A DNA stretch of 32,029 nt from positions 1 to 32,029 of the IMG/VR virus record IMGVR_UViG_3300028873_000052, one strand, 5' to 3'. This document shows, piece after piece, positions 1 through 8,717 of the stretch. Both the position numbers and the translations under genes were made by a program. The notes below the pieces were generated by a model. It did not search any database and was not told where the DNA came from. It was given only the letters and a program-made list of their open reading frames with translations. The stretch's first letter is position 1. The number at the start of each line of letters is the position of its first letter. This stretch comes from a virus.

Positions 1-344
1 ATTGTTTTAAAATCCATATCTTTCATAGATAAATATAAAGTGGTAGCATTTGTAATTTCAGCTAATGTAATAAATAATTCAATATGTAAAGCGTTAGAAA
101 ACATATCATTTCTATTACAATTGAATTCAATACCTAATTGATTAAAATCATCTAGAATAATATCTAATGCATAATACAAAATATCATCATCGGTAACACT
201 ATCTGGATCGTGGGATAATAAATAAGACTGACTTTCAATAGCATCTCTTACATTTTTTGAAACTGTACATAATCTAGATATAAAGTTTTCATATGTCTCA
301 GTCTGAATCATAGAAGGTATACCTCTTATGTTTGAGGATGTCAT
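1..344 (-). CDS. Partial hypothetical protein (3' end beyond window)
   Basis: An open frame of about 114 codons runs leftwards from an ATG at 344 to the window edge without a stop, so the C-terminus is missing. The visible part begins MTSSNIRGIPSMIQTET and looks soluble and helical, with an acidic stretch (HDPDSVTDDDI) near residue 47. I do not recognise a family. No clear ribosome binding site precedes the ATG; the upstream bases read AATATACT directly before ATG, so a short-leader or leaderless message is conceivable. It lies downstream of the DNA polymerase gene on the same strand, separated by a hairpin at 374-398, so it may be a separate unit. Gene call fairly sure, function unknown. Confidence 0.6.
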   Translation of the reverse strand, partial: MTSSNIRGIPSMIQTETYENFISRLCTVSKNVRDAIESQSYLLSHDPDSVTDDDILYYALDIILDDFNQLGIEFNCNRNDMFSNALHIELFITLAEITNATTLYLSMKDMDFKT

Positions 345-373
345 AGTATATTTTTTTCTATTATTGAAATAAG

Positions 374-398
374 AGAGTAGGGCTAAAAGCCCTACTCT
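374..398. terminator. Hairpin at end of DNA polymerase gene
   Basis: An 11-bp perfect inverted repeat (AGAGTAGGGCT at 374-384, complement at 388-398) with an AAA loop. The TAG stop of the minus-strand polymerase gene (392-394) lies inside one arm. No strong T-tract follows on the minus strand, so it may stop transcription by a non-canonical route or protect the 3' end of the message. Confidence 0.55.
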
Positions 399-2662
399 TC
401 GTCATCATCTTCAGTACCACCACTCTCTGTATCATTAACATTATCTTCTGCTTCAACATCTTCTAATAATTTGGTAATATCTTCATCTTCTAACATGCTA
501 TCATCTTCAGTCTTTTTTCCAGATACCGTACCGGCAATAAGATCCTGTCCATAAATATCACTAATGATGGTACCAACTTTACTATCGCCAAAAGGAATAC
601 CTAAACTTCTAATAATTAAATAATGAGGAGTAGAATTATCAAATACAATTCGTCTATAATTAATTAATGGTATAAATATTTCTGGAATCTTTTTAATAGA
701 TGATGGAAAAATAATAAAACTAATATTTTTGTTTGGATATTTATCAAAGAAGTTGACAAGCTTGATGTATAACTTCTCATTCTTTTCTTTAAGATAATTT
801 AAATAAGCTTCCGATTTAATAGACTTTCCTTTATTTAATAAATGAACAACGTGTCCTTTAGAAGGTAATAAGAACTCACCATATTCTTCTGCAAATACTT
901 CAGACCAAAATAAATAATAAAAGTATTTTGAAACTAATGGATCTGTATATTGTTCTTTTTCATTAATAGGAGTAACTGTTAGGAATGTCTTATCACCATT
1001 TAATAATGATTTATAAACAGTCTGTTCGTGTTCATAAACAAACATAAATGTTTCTTCGGCACTCAAACTACCAGTTTTAGTTGCACCATCTAATACATAA
1101 TCAATAAATTTATTTGTAGAGGTTCTTGTTTCTAAACAATGTGCACTAGATCTTAAAGTAAGACCTTTAATATCAAGTTTAATTTTAGCAAGAATCTTAC
1201 CTTCCTGAATTGTAATCAATCCGATATAATGTTTTGGTAACGGGGTATTGAGCATAATAGGATATAGAAATTCATTCTTCATAATAATTCTTTCAGCATC
1301 TTTTCCGACGATACCAAAACTTGTACTCAACCTTGCAAATAAATGTTCAATAGACATACTTAACATAAAGACCACAAATGCATTAATATTAAATGCTTTC
1401 TTACTAAATTGTAAATAATGTCCGGTATACCACTTTACCCAATCTTGTACTGTAAAGATAACACTATCAGTATCTGATGCAATGACACATCGCCTGATCA
1501 TATTTGGATGACCCATAGCATCAGCAACATCCATATCAATTGTTATAAATGTAGAAATAATATCTTGAATTTCATCTGTATGGTTAAGCATTCTATCACC
1601 AATAGTAATAAGATTTCTTACATTAGGGTGATTATCCTTGATAGCATCTTCTAATGGTAAATTGTCAATAAGATCAGAATTTAATGAAGTAATAACATTT
1701 TTAAGATCTCCTTTGAAGTCATTAATCTTTTTAATATTAACATCATTATCTATAATCAAATTATCCCTATCGAAGAACTTGTCTAAATAAGGTAAAAAGA
1801 ATTCTGTATTAAACATAACTATATTCTTTAAACACGATGCATAGAAGATAAAACATCTTTCCATATTATCGAACTTAGAGATAAGATCATAAATATCACT
1901 TTCAATAAATTCTTTTCTGATATAGAATTGGGTACTTTGTAAGAAATGATCAACTATATCTTTAACAGTAGGAATATATAAATTAAATTTATTGACAACA
2001 TTTTCTACTTGTTCTCTGTTAAATATTCTTTTAAGACAGATGCAATAATTAATAATGTGTTCTATATCAGGAAAATAGAAATTACCACTAATAAATTTCT
2101 CAGTATGTGCATAACCACACATGACACCATGTCTGGCAGTAGAGGTCACACCATTATAGTTAGCAACATCAGATAGACAATTAAATTCAGAACCATGAGC
2201 TCCTGGGATAGCATTTGTATTAATCTTTACTTGTGATTGTCCATAATTAGCTTTCGATGCTGTAATCTCATCACCAATTTCACCTGCTCTTAACATTTCG
2301 TTTTTTAGTTTTTTACGTTTGGCTAGATTCTTATTGATCTTTACTTTTAGAAAACTTTCTTTAATGTCTGGAGTCTGATAAATAGTACCACAAGGAGTAA
2401 TAAGCTTATATTGATGTTTTCTAACATGGTCGTATAGATCAACTGTTTTTAATTCTGCATTTCCGTATGAAGGATGATCAATAATTTCTATAGTAGGTCT
2501 TTGCATATTTTCTTTAATATAATTTGTTACAAATGTTTTAATAAGGTCTTCTGACATATTAGGGTTCATGGTTTTAATATACGAAACAATATTTTGAACA
2601 TATGAAATTGCTAGTGTAGTACGCTTTTTTTTGTATTCGTGTTGTTTAAAATATTCTAGCAT
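392..2662 (-). CDS. Family-B DNA polymerase, C-terminal catalytic part (motifs B and C; no motif A)
   Basis: Likely the fingers/palm/thumb portion of a family-B replicative DNA polymerase. In numbering from GTG at 2668, residues 143-160 (YGQSQVKINTNAIPGAHGS) resemble motif B (Kx3NSxYG), followed by VTSTARHGV like the conserved segment after motif B. Residues 399-402 DTDS are motif C with its metal-binding aspartates. PKHYIGL (about 478-484) and IKG (about 500-502) match the KxxY-type and KG elements downstream. I find no exonuclease motifs and no motif A (DxxSLYP), so the N-terminal half must lie elsewhere. About 240 residues separate B and C, unusually many. The tail is very acidic (ends EDDDEE). 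The start is set at ATG 2662 because AGGAG lies 9 bases before it; GTG at 2668 would leave only 3 bases. Family call fairly sure; split state inferred. Confidence 0.78.
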   Translation of the reverse strand: MLEYFKQHEYKKKRTTLAISYVQNIVSYIKTMNPNMSEDLIKTFVTNYIKENMQRPTIEIIDHPSYGNAELKTVDLYDHVRKHQYKLITPCGTIYQTPDIKESFLKVKINKNLAKRKKLKNEMLRAGEIGDEITASKANYGQSQVKINTNAIPGAHGSEFNCLSDVANYNGVTSTARHGVMCGYAHTEKFISGNFYFPDIEHIINYCICLKRIFNREQVENVVNKFNLYIPTVKDIVDHFLQSTQFYIRKEFIESDIYDLISKFDNMERCFIFYASCLKNIVMFNTEFFLPYLDKFFDRDNLIIDNDVNIKKINDFKGDLKNVITSLNSDLIDNLPLEDAIKDNHPNVRNLITIGDRMLNHTDEIQDIISTFITIDMDVADAMGHPNMIRRCVIASDTDSVIFTVQDWVKWYTGHYLQFSKKAFNINAFVVFMLSMSIEHLFARLSTSFGIVGKDAERIIMKNEFLYPIMLNTPLPKHYIGLITIQEGKILAKIKLDIKGLTLRSSAHCLETRTSTNKFIDYVLDGATKTGSLSAEETFMFVYEHEQTVYKSLLNGDKTFLTVTPINEKEQYTDPLVSKYFYYLFWSEVFAEEYGEFLLPSKGHVVHLLNKGKSIKSEAYLNYLKEKNEKLYIKLVNFFDKYPNKNISFIIFPSSIKKIPEIFIPLINYRRIVFDNSTPHYLIIRSLGIPFGDSKVGTIISDIYGQDLIAGTVSGKKTEDDSMLEDEDITKLLEDVEAEDNVNDTESGGTEDDDEE

Positions 2663-2826
2663 GAACACAAACTCCTATGCATATATTCTAGAATTCTTAT
2701 AAGATAAATTCGTTAATTATTAGTATATTAATAAATTTTCATATTACATTATAAGACTGAAATCTCCAAGGTAATGATTCCGTAAGAACCCAATGAGGAA
2801 TAACATCTTGAAAATTAGAGGACACT
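2663..2826. promoter_or_regulatory. Divergent intergenic region between polymerase gene and chaperonin operon
   Basis: These 164 bases separate two outward-reading units and should hold promoters for both. On the minus strand TATAAGAATT begins at 2701, 39 bases before the polymerase ATG. On the plus strand TATAAGACT begins at 2750, 77 bases before the first operon gene. Ribosome binding sites are AGGAG for the polymerase gene and AGAGG (about 2818-2822) for the plus-strand gene. No hairpin and no small gene was seen. Confidence 0.4.
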
Positions 2827-3120
2827 ATGGTCGATACTTGCCCAAATATCACAAAAGAGCTCAATCATCAGTCCGATCGTCTGAAGACTATCGATAACAC
2901 TATCGATGGTATTTCAAAGCTCGGTGTTACTGATTCCACCTCTGACACATTAACTATTTTATCTCTTGCTTCTGATGGTATGAAAAATCTGATTACCGAA
3001 CCTAGTCATACATCTGCCGATAGTCTTATTAAACTTAATGATGGTATTAATGCAGTAGATGCTAAATTAAGAGAAACAATTTCTGAACTCAATCTTACAA
3101 AAAATGACGAAAAAACCTAA
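2827..3120 (+). CDS. Small hypothetical protein, first gene of the chaperonin operon
   Basis: A 97-residue soluble protein, polar and probably mostly helical, with repeated ID/TID segments (KTIDNTIDGISKLG) and no cysteine pairs, signal peptide or membrane segment beyond one N-terminal Cys. AGAGG lies five bases before the ATG. Its 3' end overlaps the next gene by 17 bases in another frame, suggesting translational coupling. It opens a plus-strand operon ending with a chaperonin and a small beta-rich protein. I recognise no family; size and helical nature would fit a small structural or assembly protein, but that is a guess. Confidence 0.7.
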   Translation: MVDTCPNITKELNHQSDRLKTIDNTIDGISKLGVTDSTSDTLTILSLASDGMKNLITEPSHTSADSLIKLNDGINAVDAKLRETISELNLTKNDEKT

Positions 3121-3886
3121 AGAACGAAAAAAATATAAACTTCAAGATATTTTTCAAGAGTATCTACAAAGACCTTTTAATAGAAAATTACAATATATGT
3201 ATATTAATCTTGTTAAGGATGATCATATTCTTTTATCTAATGCAAAACCGTCTAGGTTTGAATTTGGTGATATTCGATTTTCTATAGGTGTTGTTAATTT
3301 ATTAAATGAAGAAGAAAAAGCAATTTTCACAGAATTCCTTAAATTATTCGATTTTAAAAAGAATAAATGTTATGTCTTTTATATTAATGAATTTACAGCT
3401 TTTATGAATAAATTAAAGTGGAATTTTGATGGCGTTGTTATTGAACATATTGATAATAACATTTATATTAACAAAGATGATGTTAAGAAACGTATCTGTG
3501 GTATATGTGACGAATTCTTTATTATATCAAGCATTATAACTGAATATGAAAAAAGTATTAATGAATTCTTCGATAACACATTAAATCCTAAAGTAAAAAT
3601 AACAATACCAAAAAATACTAATAGTTTTGTTCATAAACAAGAGCCAGAAGAGCTTAGTATTCTCAATCTTAATAATGAATATAATCAGCTATCATTTCTT
3701 TTTGTAGCTGGTAATAATATCTTAAAACCACTAAATGACACTACTGAAATATATATAGTTTATTATAAAGTTAAAGACGAATCTGGTATTCGATATGGTG
3801 CATATGTAAGAGAAGAAAATTATGTAGAAATGTATGATGTAAGGTGTCTATCATTCGTCATCCCAAAAAAGAAAGGGACTGTGTAA
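3104..3886 (+). CDS. Hypothetical protein, 260 aa
   Basis: A basic N-terminus (MTKKPKERKKYKLQDIFQEY) is followed by a mixed alpha/beta soluble protein. There is a CGICDEF segment near residue 130, but no second Cys pair to complete a zinc site. The C-terminal part (about 195-260) is hydrophobic and beta-like (LSFLFVAGNN, EIYIVYYKV). The start overlaps the preceding gene by 17 bases and has no good Shine-Dalgarno of its own, so translation is probably coupled. Its TAA is followed after one base by the next ATG, whose ribosome binding site (AAAGGGA) lies within this gene. No family recognised; operon context suggests a virion or assembly role. Confidence 0.75.
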   Translation: MTKKPKERKKYKLQDIFQEYLQRPFNRKLQYMYINLVKDDHILLSNAKPSRFEFGDIRFSIGVVNLLNEEEKAIFTEFLKLFDFKKNKCYVFYINEFTAFMNKLKWNFDGVVIEHIDNNIYINKDDVKKRICGICDEFFIISSIITEYEKSINEFFDNTLNPKVKITIPKNTNSFVHKQEPEELSILNLNNEYNQLSFLFVAGNNILKPLNDTTEIYIVYYKVKDESGIRYGAYVREENYVEMYDVRCLSFVIPKKKGTV

Positions 3887-3887
3887 A

Positions 3888-5549
3888 ATGTCCGACGATC
3901 CTAACAAAACTGATAATCTGTTAGATAAAGATATTTTAAAAATAACTCCAACATTTACCATGGATGGTGGAAGTGGTGGTGTGGTTAATAGCGTTAGTGG
4001 TAATGAAGAATCTTTAACTACTGAACTCGAATCAAATAATGAAACTAATAATTCTTCTGATAAAACTCCTTTAGAAAATAAAGTTATTGTTGTTTCTGAT
4101 GATATCGACGATGTTGAAGCTGAGCCTTTCTACGACGAAATCGCCGAAGATGGTTCAGTGGAAACTGAAAACGATATTGTCGATAAAGCTAATTTTGAAT
4201 TAATGGCTGAGAATACAGGGTATTTTATTGGTCAGAAAAGTGAAGATGTTATTAAGGCAATGAATGCTTATTTCAGTGATATTCCCGAAGATAAGATCGA
4301 TACCGATCCTGTCGCTCAGGCATTTATTAATACAGTACGTGGTACTCAGAATAATACTCCTTTTGAAACAGAAGCTATTCGCCGACAATTAGCTATTAAA
4401 GATATTGAAAATAAGAGTATGTTTGCTCCTACATATATCGATGATAAGGGTAAAGGTATTCTTGGTAATCGCTATACTGTTAAACCTACTGATCATAATG
4501 ATATTCGTATTATTGATTCTATTGACGGTCTTAATGAAGTCAGGTTCGAAGTTAGTGACTGTATGCGTATTCCTCTTATGAATAGTGGTTTTAATATTGA
4601 ATTGGCACATCCTGATATGGATAAATTAAATGCATATTTTAATAATGCCTATGAATCTATTAATGTTTATGGTCGTGAACTTGGTGTTGTTTTCTATTTG
4701 TTTAATGATTTCTTTATTAAAGAAGAAGGTACTCGTCTGTTCTTAGATTCTACAGTTGGGACTAATCTGAGTAATTGGCGTCTCGAAGACACTCTTATTT
4801 CAAATATTAAGATTACTGATTATCCTGTTATTATGTTGACACTTGCGGCGCTTATGCATCCCGAAGGTTATAATTATACTTATGTTTGTACGTCATGCAA
4901 TAATTCTGTCACTGAACTGATTAATATCATTAAACTTCGTCGTAATGATTTTAGTAAAATGAAGGTTGATAATATCTTTAATCTTAAGAGCATGAAAACT
5001 GTTACTCCTGATATGTATACCAAGTATCAAGAACTCTTAGGGTTCAAAGACACTGGTCGTTATACTGTTTCTGATAATGTTCAGTTTGAATTTGAATTCA
5101 GTATTCCGTCTATTAAACAATATCTTGAATATGGCCGTCGTTTTGTTTCTGAAATCATTGCACAAGAACATGGTAATAATGATAAAGAGCGTAGAGATTC
5201 AATTGATATTGCTTTGAAGTATTCCTTATTTAAATCATACGTTCCCTATATTAGTAAAATCCGTATTGTTAAGAATGGTAAGGTGAATAAAGAAAGTACT
5301 GAAGAATCTGTTATTAATGAAGGTTTATCTATTCTGTTTAAGCGTAATCCTGGATGTAATCTTCCTCAAGATGTTGAAAAGTTTATTGGTAAGTCTGAGA
5401 TTTCTCATATTTGCTATCCGGTTAAATCTTGCCCTCATTGTGGTCATACTCCTGAAACCTATTCTGAAGGGTTTTATACGGTGGACCCCGAAACCACTTT
5501 TTTTATTCAGTCGCAGACTCGATTGATGATGTTACACAAGAAGAAGTAG
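3888..5549 (+). CDS. Cys-pair (possible zinc) tail/baseplate-assembly-like protein, zero-frame product
   Basis: A 553-residue protein. Residues 1-100 are acidic and probably disordered (DDIDDVEAEP). The rest is folded, with two Cys pairs, CTSC at 334-337 and CPHC at 515-518, that could jointly bind zinc; the arrangement recalls T4 gp26-type baseplate assembly proteins, but this is a weak resemblance. It uses many CGT/CGC arginine codons whereas neighbours prefer AGA, hinting at high expression. Near its end, codons F538-F539 lie on a run of seven T (5498-5504); slipping back one base there enters a long open frame ending at 5956. The zero-frame end (IQSQTRLMMLHKKK) would then be the unshifted product. 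ATG at 3888 follows AAAGGGA with about 9 bases spacing. Confidence 0.8.
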   Translation: MSDDPNKTDNLLDKDILKITPTFTMDGGSGGVVNSVSGNEESLTTELESNNETNNSSDKTPLENKVIVVSDDIDDVEAEPFYDEIAEDGSVETENDIVDKANFELMAENTGYFIGQKSEDVIKAMNAYFSDIPEDKIDTDPVAQAFINTVRGTQNNTPFETEAIRRQLAIKDIENKSMFAPTYIDDKGKGILGNRYTVKPTDHNDIRIIDSIDGLNEVRFEVSDCMRIPLMNSGFNIELAHPDMDKLNAYFNNAYESINVYGRELGVVFYLFNDFFIKEEGTRLFLDSTVGTNLSNWRLEDTLISNIKITDYPVIMLTLAALMHPEGYNYTYVCTSCNNSVTELINIIKLRRNDFSKMKVDNIFNLKSMKTVTPDMYTKYQELLGFKDTGRYTVSDNVQFEFEFSIPSIKQYLEYGRRFVSEIIAQEHGNNDKERRDSIDIALKYSLFKSYVPYISKIRIVKNGKVNKESTEESVINEGLSILFKRNPGCNLPQDVEKFIGKSEISHICYPVKSCPHCGHTPETYSEGFYTVDPETTFFIQSQTRLMMLHKKK

Positions 5550-5956
5550 AAGCAAGTATTAATAAAAAAGAGAATCTTATTCGAGAATTAAATTTAAGAG
5601 GTATTTACGGTATTGTAAGAACTTCGCTATTACAAGCTATTAATGAAGAAACTCTTCATATTGATTCACTATTACCATATATGTCAGATGTTGGTTTTCA
5701 TAATAGATCTAAGCATTGGGAGTTTAATAAACTTTATAAGAAGGTAGCTAATATTTTATTCAATACAGAATGGCATACTAAGTTTGGATTAAACTTAAAA
5801 GAAACTATGAAATTAACGTATCATAGATTTACTGTATTAGAAAAAATAATCATAGAAGATAATGAACGTCGTATTAAAGAATATGAAGAAGAACAAAGAA
5901 AACAAAAATTAGACAAGGAAGGTATTAAGTATGTCAGAAAAAACAAATCTGAATAG
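3888..5956 (+). CDS. Predicted -1 frameshift fusion of the Cys-pair protein (689 aa)
   Basis: If ribosomes slip one base back on T TTT TTT (5498-5504), residues 1-539 of the 553-aa protein join 150 residues read from 5504 to 5953. The added part begins YSVADSIDDVTQEEVEASI and is charged and helical, ending in a Lys/Glu-rich helix. The -1 frame is open from 5468 but has no ATG, GTG or TTG codon before 5681, although its translation looks like real protein through that stretch. This pattern, a major product plus a rarer longer one sharing the N-terminus, is typical of phage tail-assembly chaperones (lambda G/GT, P2 E/E'). A missing T in the assembly is the main alternative. The ATG at 5681 could also start a separate 91-aa protein. 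Confidence 0.65.
5498..5504 (+). promoter_or_regulatory. Slippery heptamer for -1 ribosomal frameshifting
   Basis: Seven T in a row, read in the zero frame as T TTT TTT, matches the X XXY YYZ form in which both tRNAs can re-pair after moving back one base. It is followed by ATTCAGTCGCAGACTCG; AGTC/GACT (5509-5519) could form only a short stem. No Shine-Dalgarno-like stimulator was seen at the 10-14 base distance known from dnaX. Confidence 0.6.
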
Positions 5957-7799
5957 AGATAAGAATAGTTTAAATATTATCAGTGGTAAGAAGTTTGTTG
6001 ATTTTGTTATTGATACATGTGTTAAAATGAAAGATCTTTTGTCAGAACATTGTGGCCCCGATGCATCTGATGCTATGATTGTTTTATTTAATGGAAATAA
6101 CTATCGAGAAAAATATAATAATTTATTTACGAATGATGGTATTACGATTATTAGTTCTATTGAATATGCTAATGGAGTTCAGCATCACATCTCTGATCTG
6201 TTGAAGTATATTGGAAATAGAATTGATGATAAAGCTAAAGATGGTACTACATCGACTATGTATATTTTCCTAAGTATCATTGAACATTTCTTTAGAATTA
6301 AACGTGAGAATTTTAAATTTCTAAATATTATTTCTAATGATATTAAATCATCCAAAGAAATCATTAATGAATTAAATGCCTTTATTGATTTTATCGAATC
6401 GTGTATTGAAGATGGTGCCATTACCATAGACAATTCTGAATTTTCACTTGTTAAACATTTTAATATTACTAAAGAAGAAGCTATTCGTTTTGTTGCATAT
6501 AACCAAGCTATGATTTCTTCTAAGTTCGATCATCAGATTGCTAGAGCTATCTGTGATGTTGTCGAATCCCTACCTGAAGAATTTAATGGTATGTTCACAG
6601 TTAATCAGATTCCATTTGAAACCTCTGAGAGATTTACAGTTGAAGAACAAAATTATGATTTTATGTTTAACGGTACACTTAACCAAGACTATATGAACTA
6701 TAAACTAGATACTCAGTGCATATATAAGAAATGCGATATTCTTGTTATTGAAGACGCTCTTATTCCAGGTTCTATGGATTATACACTGGTTATGGAATAT
6801 TTGACAAGAATTACAAATGAAGAAGAACTTAAAAATACATTACTTCTTATGTGCCCCAACTTTGATTCTCAAGTTTATGATATTACTCGTAATTATAATC
6901 GTAAACATAAGAACAAAATCATTCCTATTACAGCTATGGGTAATGTTATGGCCGGAAAGGGTGCTTTATTATTCAAAGCTATTCTTGCTTGTTCTGGTAA
7001 ATATTCTGTTGCTGAAAACTATATGAATGATAAACCTTTAGAGAATTCAATTATTCGGAATGCTTCGTTTCATTATAAAGACAAGTTTATTACAATCAAT
7101 AATATTTATAAAAAGACAAACAATAGATTCCATCCATTTTATCTCAACAGAAATAAGTTTAGACCCTATACAGAACTTGTCGATGAACTCAAAGCTCGTA
7201 TTGAAGAACTCACTTCTGGTAATAAACAAGTTAATTCTGGCAATGATGATATCTTAGCAAGGGAATATATTAATTTCTATAGAAAGCTAGTTTGTGTTAA
7301 ACCAAAAATTATTACGATATCTGGTGCTCGTTATGAGTGCTTAACAGATTTTCAGATCATTAAAGATTCATTTGGTGCTGTTCTCTCTAGTATTGAATCT
7401 GGATTTATTCTTGATGGTGTTTCTAATATGTATTTAAACTGTGTATACAGTACTAAATTTACTCAATACGCACACATCTTTAGAGAACTTCTCGAAATTA
7501 TCCATACAGATATTGATAGAAAAGATCTCATAGATGTTAATTTTGATGAAGAAATTTTCAGCTATAGACTTCATAATAACAAAGAAACTTATTATCTTTC
7601 CGAATCTACTATTTTAAAAACACTTATATTTTCTTATAGTGATACTCCTCCTACTGTTGAAGACCTTGAGTATATTGTATTGGTACAGCCAATTGAAACG
7701 TATTCTGAGATGATCAAACGATTTAAGGAAGTTCTTCCCAAGATCATTAATTCCTCCAAGATCATCATACCAGATACGGTTAATACGGAGATTAAATAA
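5931..7799 (+). CDS. GroEL-like (chaperonin 60 family) phage chaperonin, highly divergent
   Basis: A 622-residue homologue of GroEL, an ATP-driven protein-folding ring. NDGITIISSIE (68-78) matches GroEL KDGVxVAxEIE; KDGTTSTM (103-110) matches the nucleotide-binding GDGTTTA; ISGARYECLTDFQIIKDS (462-479) matches the GAATEVEMKEKKARVEDA region, with D479 at the position of GroEL catalytic D398. CDILVIEDALIP (268-279) resembles the apical strand LLIIAEDVEGEAL. The GGG near GroEL 414-416 is replaced by DGV. It is longer than GroEL (about 548) and lacks the GGM tail. Phage chaperonins are known, for example in Pseudomonas phages EL and OBP. GGAAGG lies 8 bases before the ATG; the start overlaps the preceding frame by 26 bases. 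It probably folds phage virion proteins in the cytoplasm. Confidence 0.85.
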   Translation: MSEKTNLNRDKNSLNIISGKKFVDFVIDTCVKMKDLLSEHCGPDASDAMIVLFNGNNYREKYNNLFTNDGITIISSIEYANGVQHHISDLLKYIGNRIDDKAKDGTTSTMYIFLSIIEHFFRIKRENFKFLNIISNDIKSSKEIINELNAFIDFIESCIEDGAITIDNSEFSLVKHFNITKEEAIRFVAYNQAMISSKFDHQIARAICDVVESLPEEFNGMFTVNQIPFETSERFTVEEQNYDFMFNGTLNQDYMNYKLDTQCIYKKCDILVIEDALIPGSMDYTLVMEYLTRITNEEELKNTLLLMCPNFDSQVYDITRNYNRKHKNKIIPITAMGNVMAGKGALLFKAILACSGKYSVAENYMNDKPLENSIIRNASFHYKDKFITINNIYKKTNNRFHPFYLNRNKFRPYTELVDELKARIEELTSGNKQVNSGNDDILAREYINFYRKLVCVKPKIITISGARYECLTDFQIIKDSFGAVLSSIESGFILDGVSNMYLNCVYSTKFTQYAHIFRELLEIIHTDIDRKDLIDVNFDEEIFSYRLHNNKETYYLSESTILKTLIFSYSDTPPTVEDLEYIVLVQPIETYSEMIKRFKEVLPKIINSSKIIIPDTVNTEIK

Positions 7800-8213
7800 A
7801 TGACATCTACAATGACTCAATATGTTACAGATAGTATTCGTGGAGATAAAGTAGTTTTTACATCAGTTAATAACAAAGATAGTGTCAGCTATTCTGGTAC
7901 TATCCGTGGTATTGTTGAGTATGACATTGCTCAACAGTATCGTGATATTGTTCAGTATAATACAGATGCACAAAAAAATAATAGTGCTATCCCAGCTTAT
8001 CAGACATTAACATATTTCTTAATTAGACTCGATGATGGTACATTGGTTGTATTTGCCAATGAATGGATTCAGAATGGTAGTTTTAGTATTATTCAAGATA
8101 CGACCATTTACACTATAGATGTTTATGATATTCCTAATAATGGACAAGATAGTATCATTACTATTTTAAGCAATGCTGGATATAAATGTACTGTGACAAA
8201 CACATCTTCTTAA
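7800..8213 (+). CDS. Small beta-rich protein directly after the chaperonin
   Basis: A 137-residue polar protein without Cys pairs or membrane segments apart from one Cys near the end (YKCTV). Alternating hydrophobic residues (DKVVFTSV, TLTYFLIRLDDGTLVVFANEWI) suggest a small beta barrel. The ATG directly follows the chaperonin TAA and uses GGAG inside the chaperonin gene (about 9 bases upstream), so the two are translationally coupled. It may be a virion protein; a co-chaperonin role is possible from position only, and I do not see a GroES signature. It ends 10 bases before a strong hairpin. Confidence 0.75.
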   Translation: MTSTMTQYVTDSIRGDKVVFTSVNNKDSVSYSGTIRGIVEYDIAQQYRDIVQYNTDAQKNNSAIPAYQTLTYFLIRLDDGTLVVFANEWIQNGSFSIIQDTTIYTIDVYDIPNNGQDSIITILSNAGYKCTVTNTSS

Positions 8214-8223
8214 AAAATATCAA

Positions 8224-8252
8224 TGAAGGACGAGGCATAGCCTCGTCCTTCA
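8224..8252. terminator. Bidirectional hairpin between convergent genes
   Basis: A perfect 13-bp inverted repeat (TGAAGGACGAGGC at 8224-8236 with its complement at 8240-8252) and an ATA loop separate the convergent genes ending at 8213 and 8253. On the minus strand a run of six T (TTGATATTTTTT) follows after a few bases; on the plus strand there is no T-tract. Confidence 0.75.
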
Positions 8253-8675
8253 TCAATTTACAGCGTTTCGCCAGTACCCATGATCATTCTCCAGTTTCCA
8301 AATAATTCTACTTTTTAAAGTCTTGTCAATAGCATCAATAGCATGTACTCGCTTCTCGATAAAATCAACTAATGAAATTGTATTTCTGGTATCCCAAATT
8401 ATTTTAATATCTGTTCGTTCTTCAATAGCAACAAAATATATGATACTATCTACTTTTTCAAATAAGTACCCATTCTTTATTGGCATTTCTAAATTAGAAA
8501 TTTTAGTTTCTAATCTATTAATGGGTTTACCAATTCCATAAACTTTCTTTACTGGCTTGTAGCTATTTCCTTTAAAGTAATTATCAACCTGAATAACACA
8601 AACTCCATCATGTTTTGAAGTATAATAAAATTGAATGCTATCGATTATCAAATAACATTCAATGAGGTCATCCAT
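8253..8675 (-). CDS. Hypothetical protein, 140 aa
   Basis: A soluble mixed alpha/beta protein beginning MDDLIECYLIIDSIQFYY. No family recognised. The start is set at ATG 8675 because GGAG sits exactly 7 bases upstream; a longer frame up to 8741 would run into the hairpin that ends the preceding gene and has no ribosome binding site. It is the last minus-strand gene of the 8253-15933 block and converges on the chaperonin operon across a shared hairpin. Its base composition is AT-rich, unlike the neighbouring 8751-9428 gene. Confidence 0.7.
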   Translation of the reverse strand: MDDLIECYLIIDSIQFYYTSKHDGVCVIQVDNYFKGNSYKPVKKVYGIGKPINRLETKISNLEMPIKNGYLFEKVDSIIYFVAIEERTDIKIIWDTRNTISLVDFIEKRVHAIDAIDKTLKSRIIWKLENDHGYWRNAVN

Positions 8676-8717
8676 AGTTTTTCTCCACATAAAGAAAAAT
8701 AAAATTGTATGGACGGA

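Noticed and set aside
5681-5956. Stand-alone 91-aa gene starting at 5681
   Set aside because: Its frame reads as real protein well upstream of this ATG, back to the T7 run, so it is better explained as the frameshift extension; an internal start cannot be excluded.
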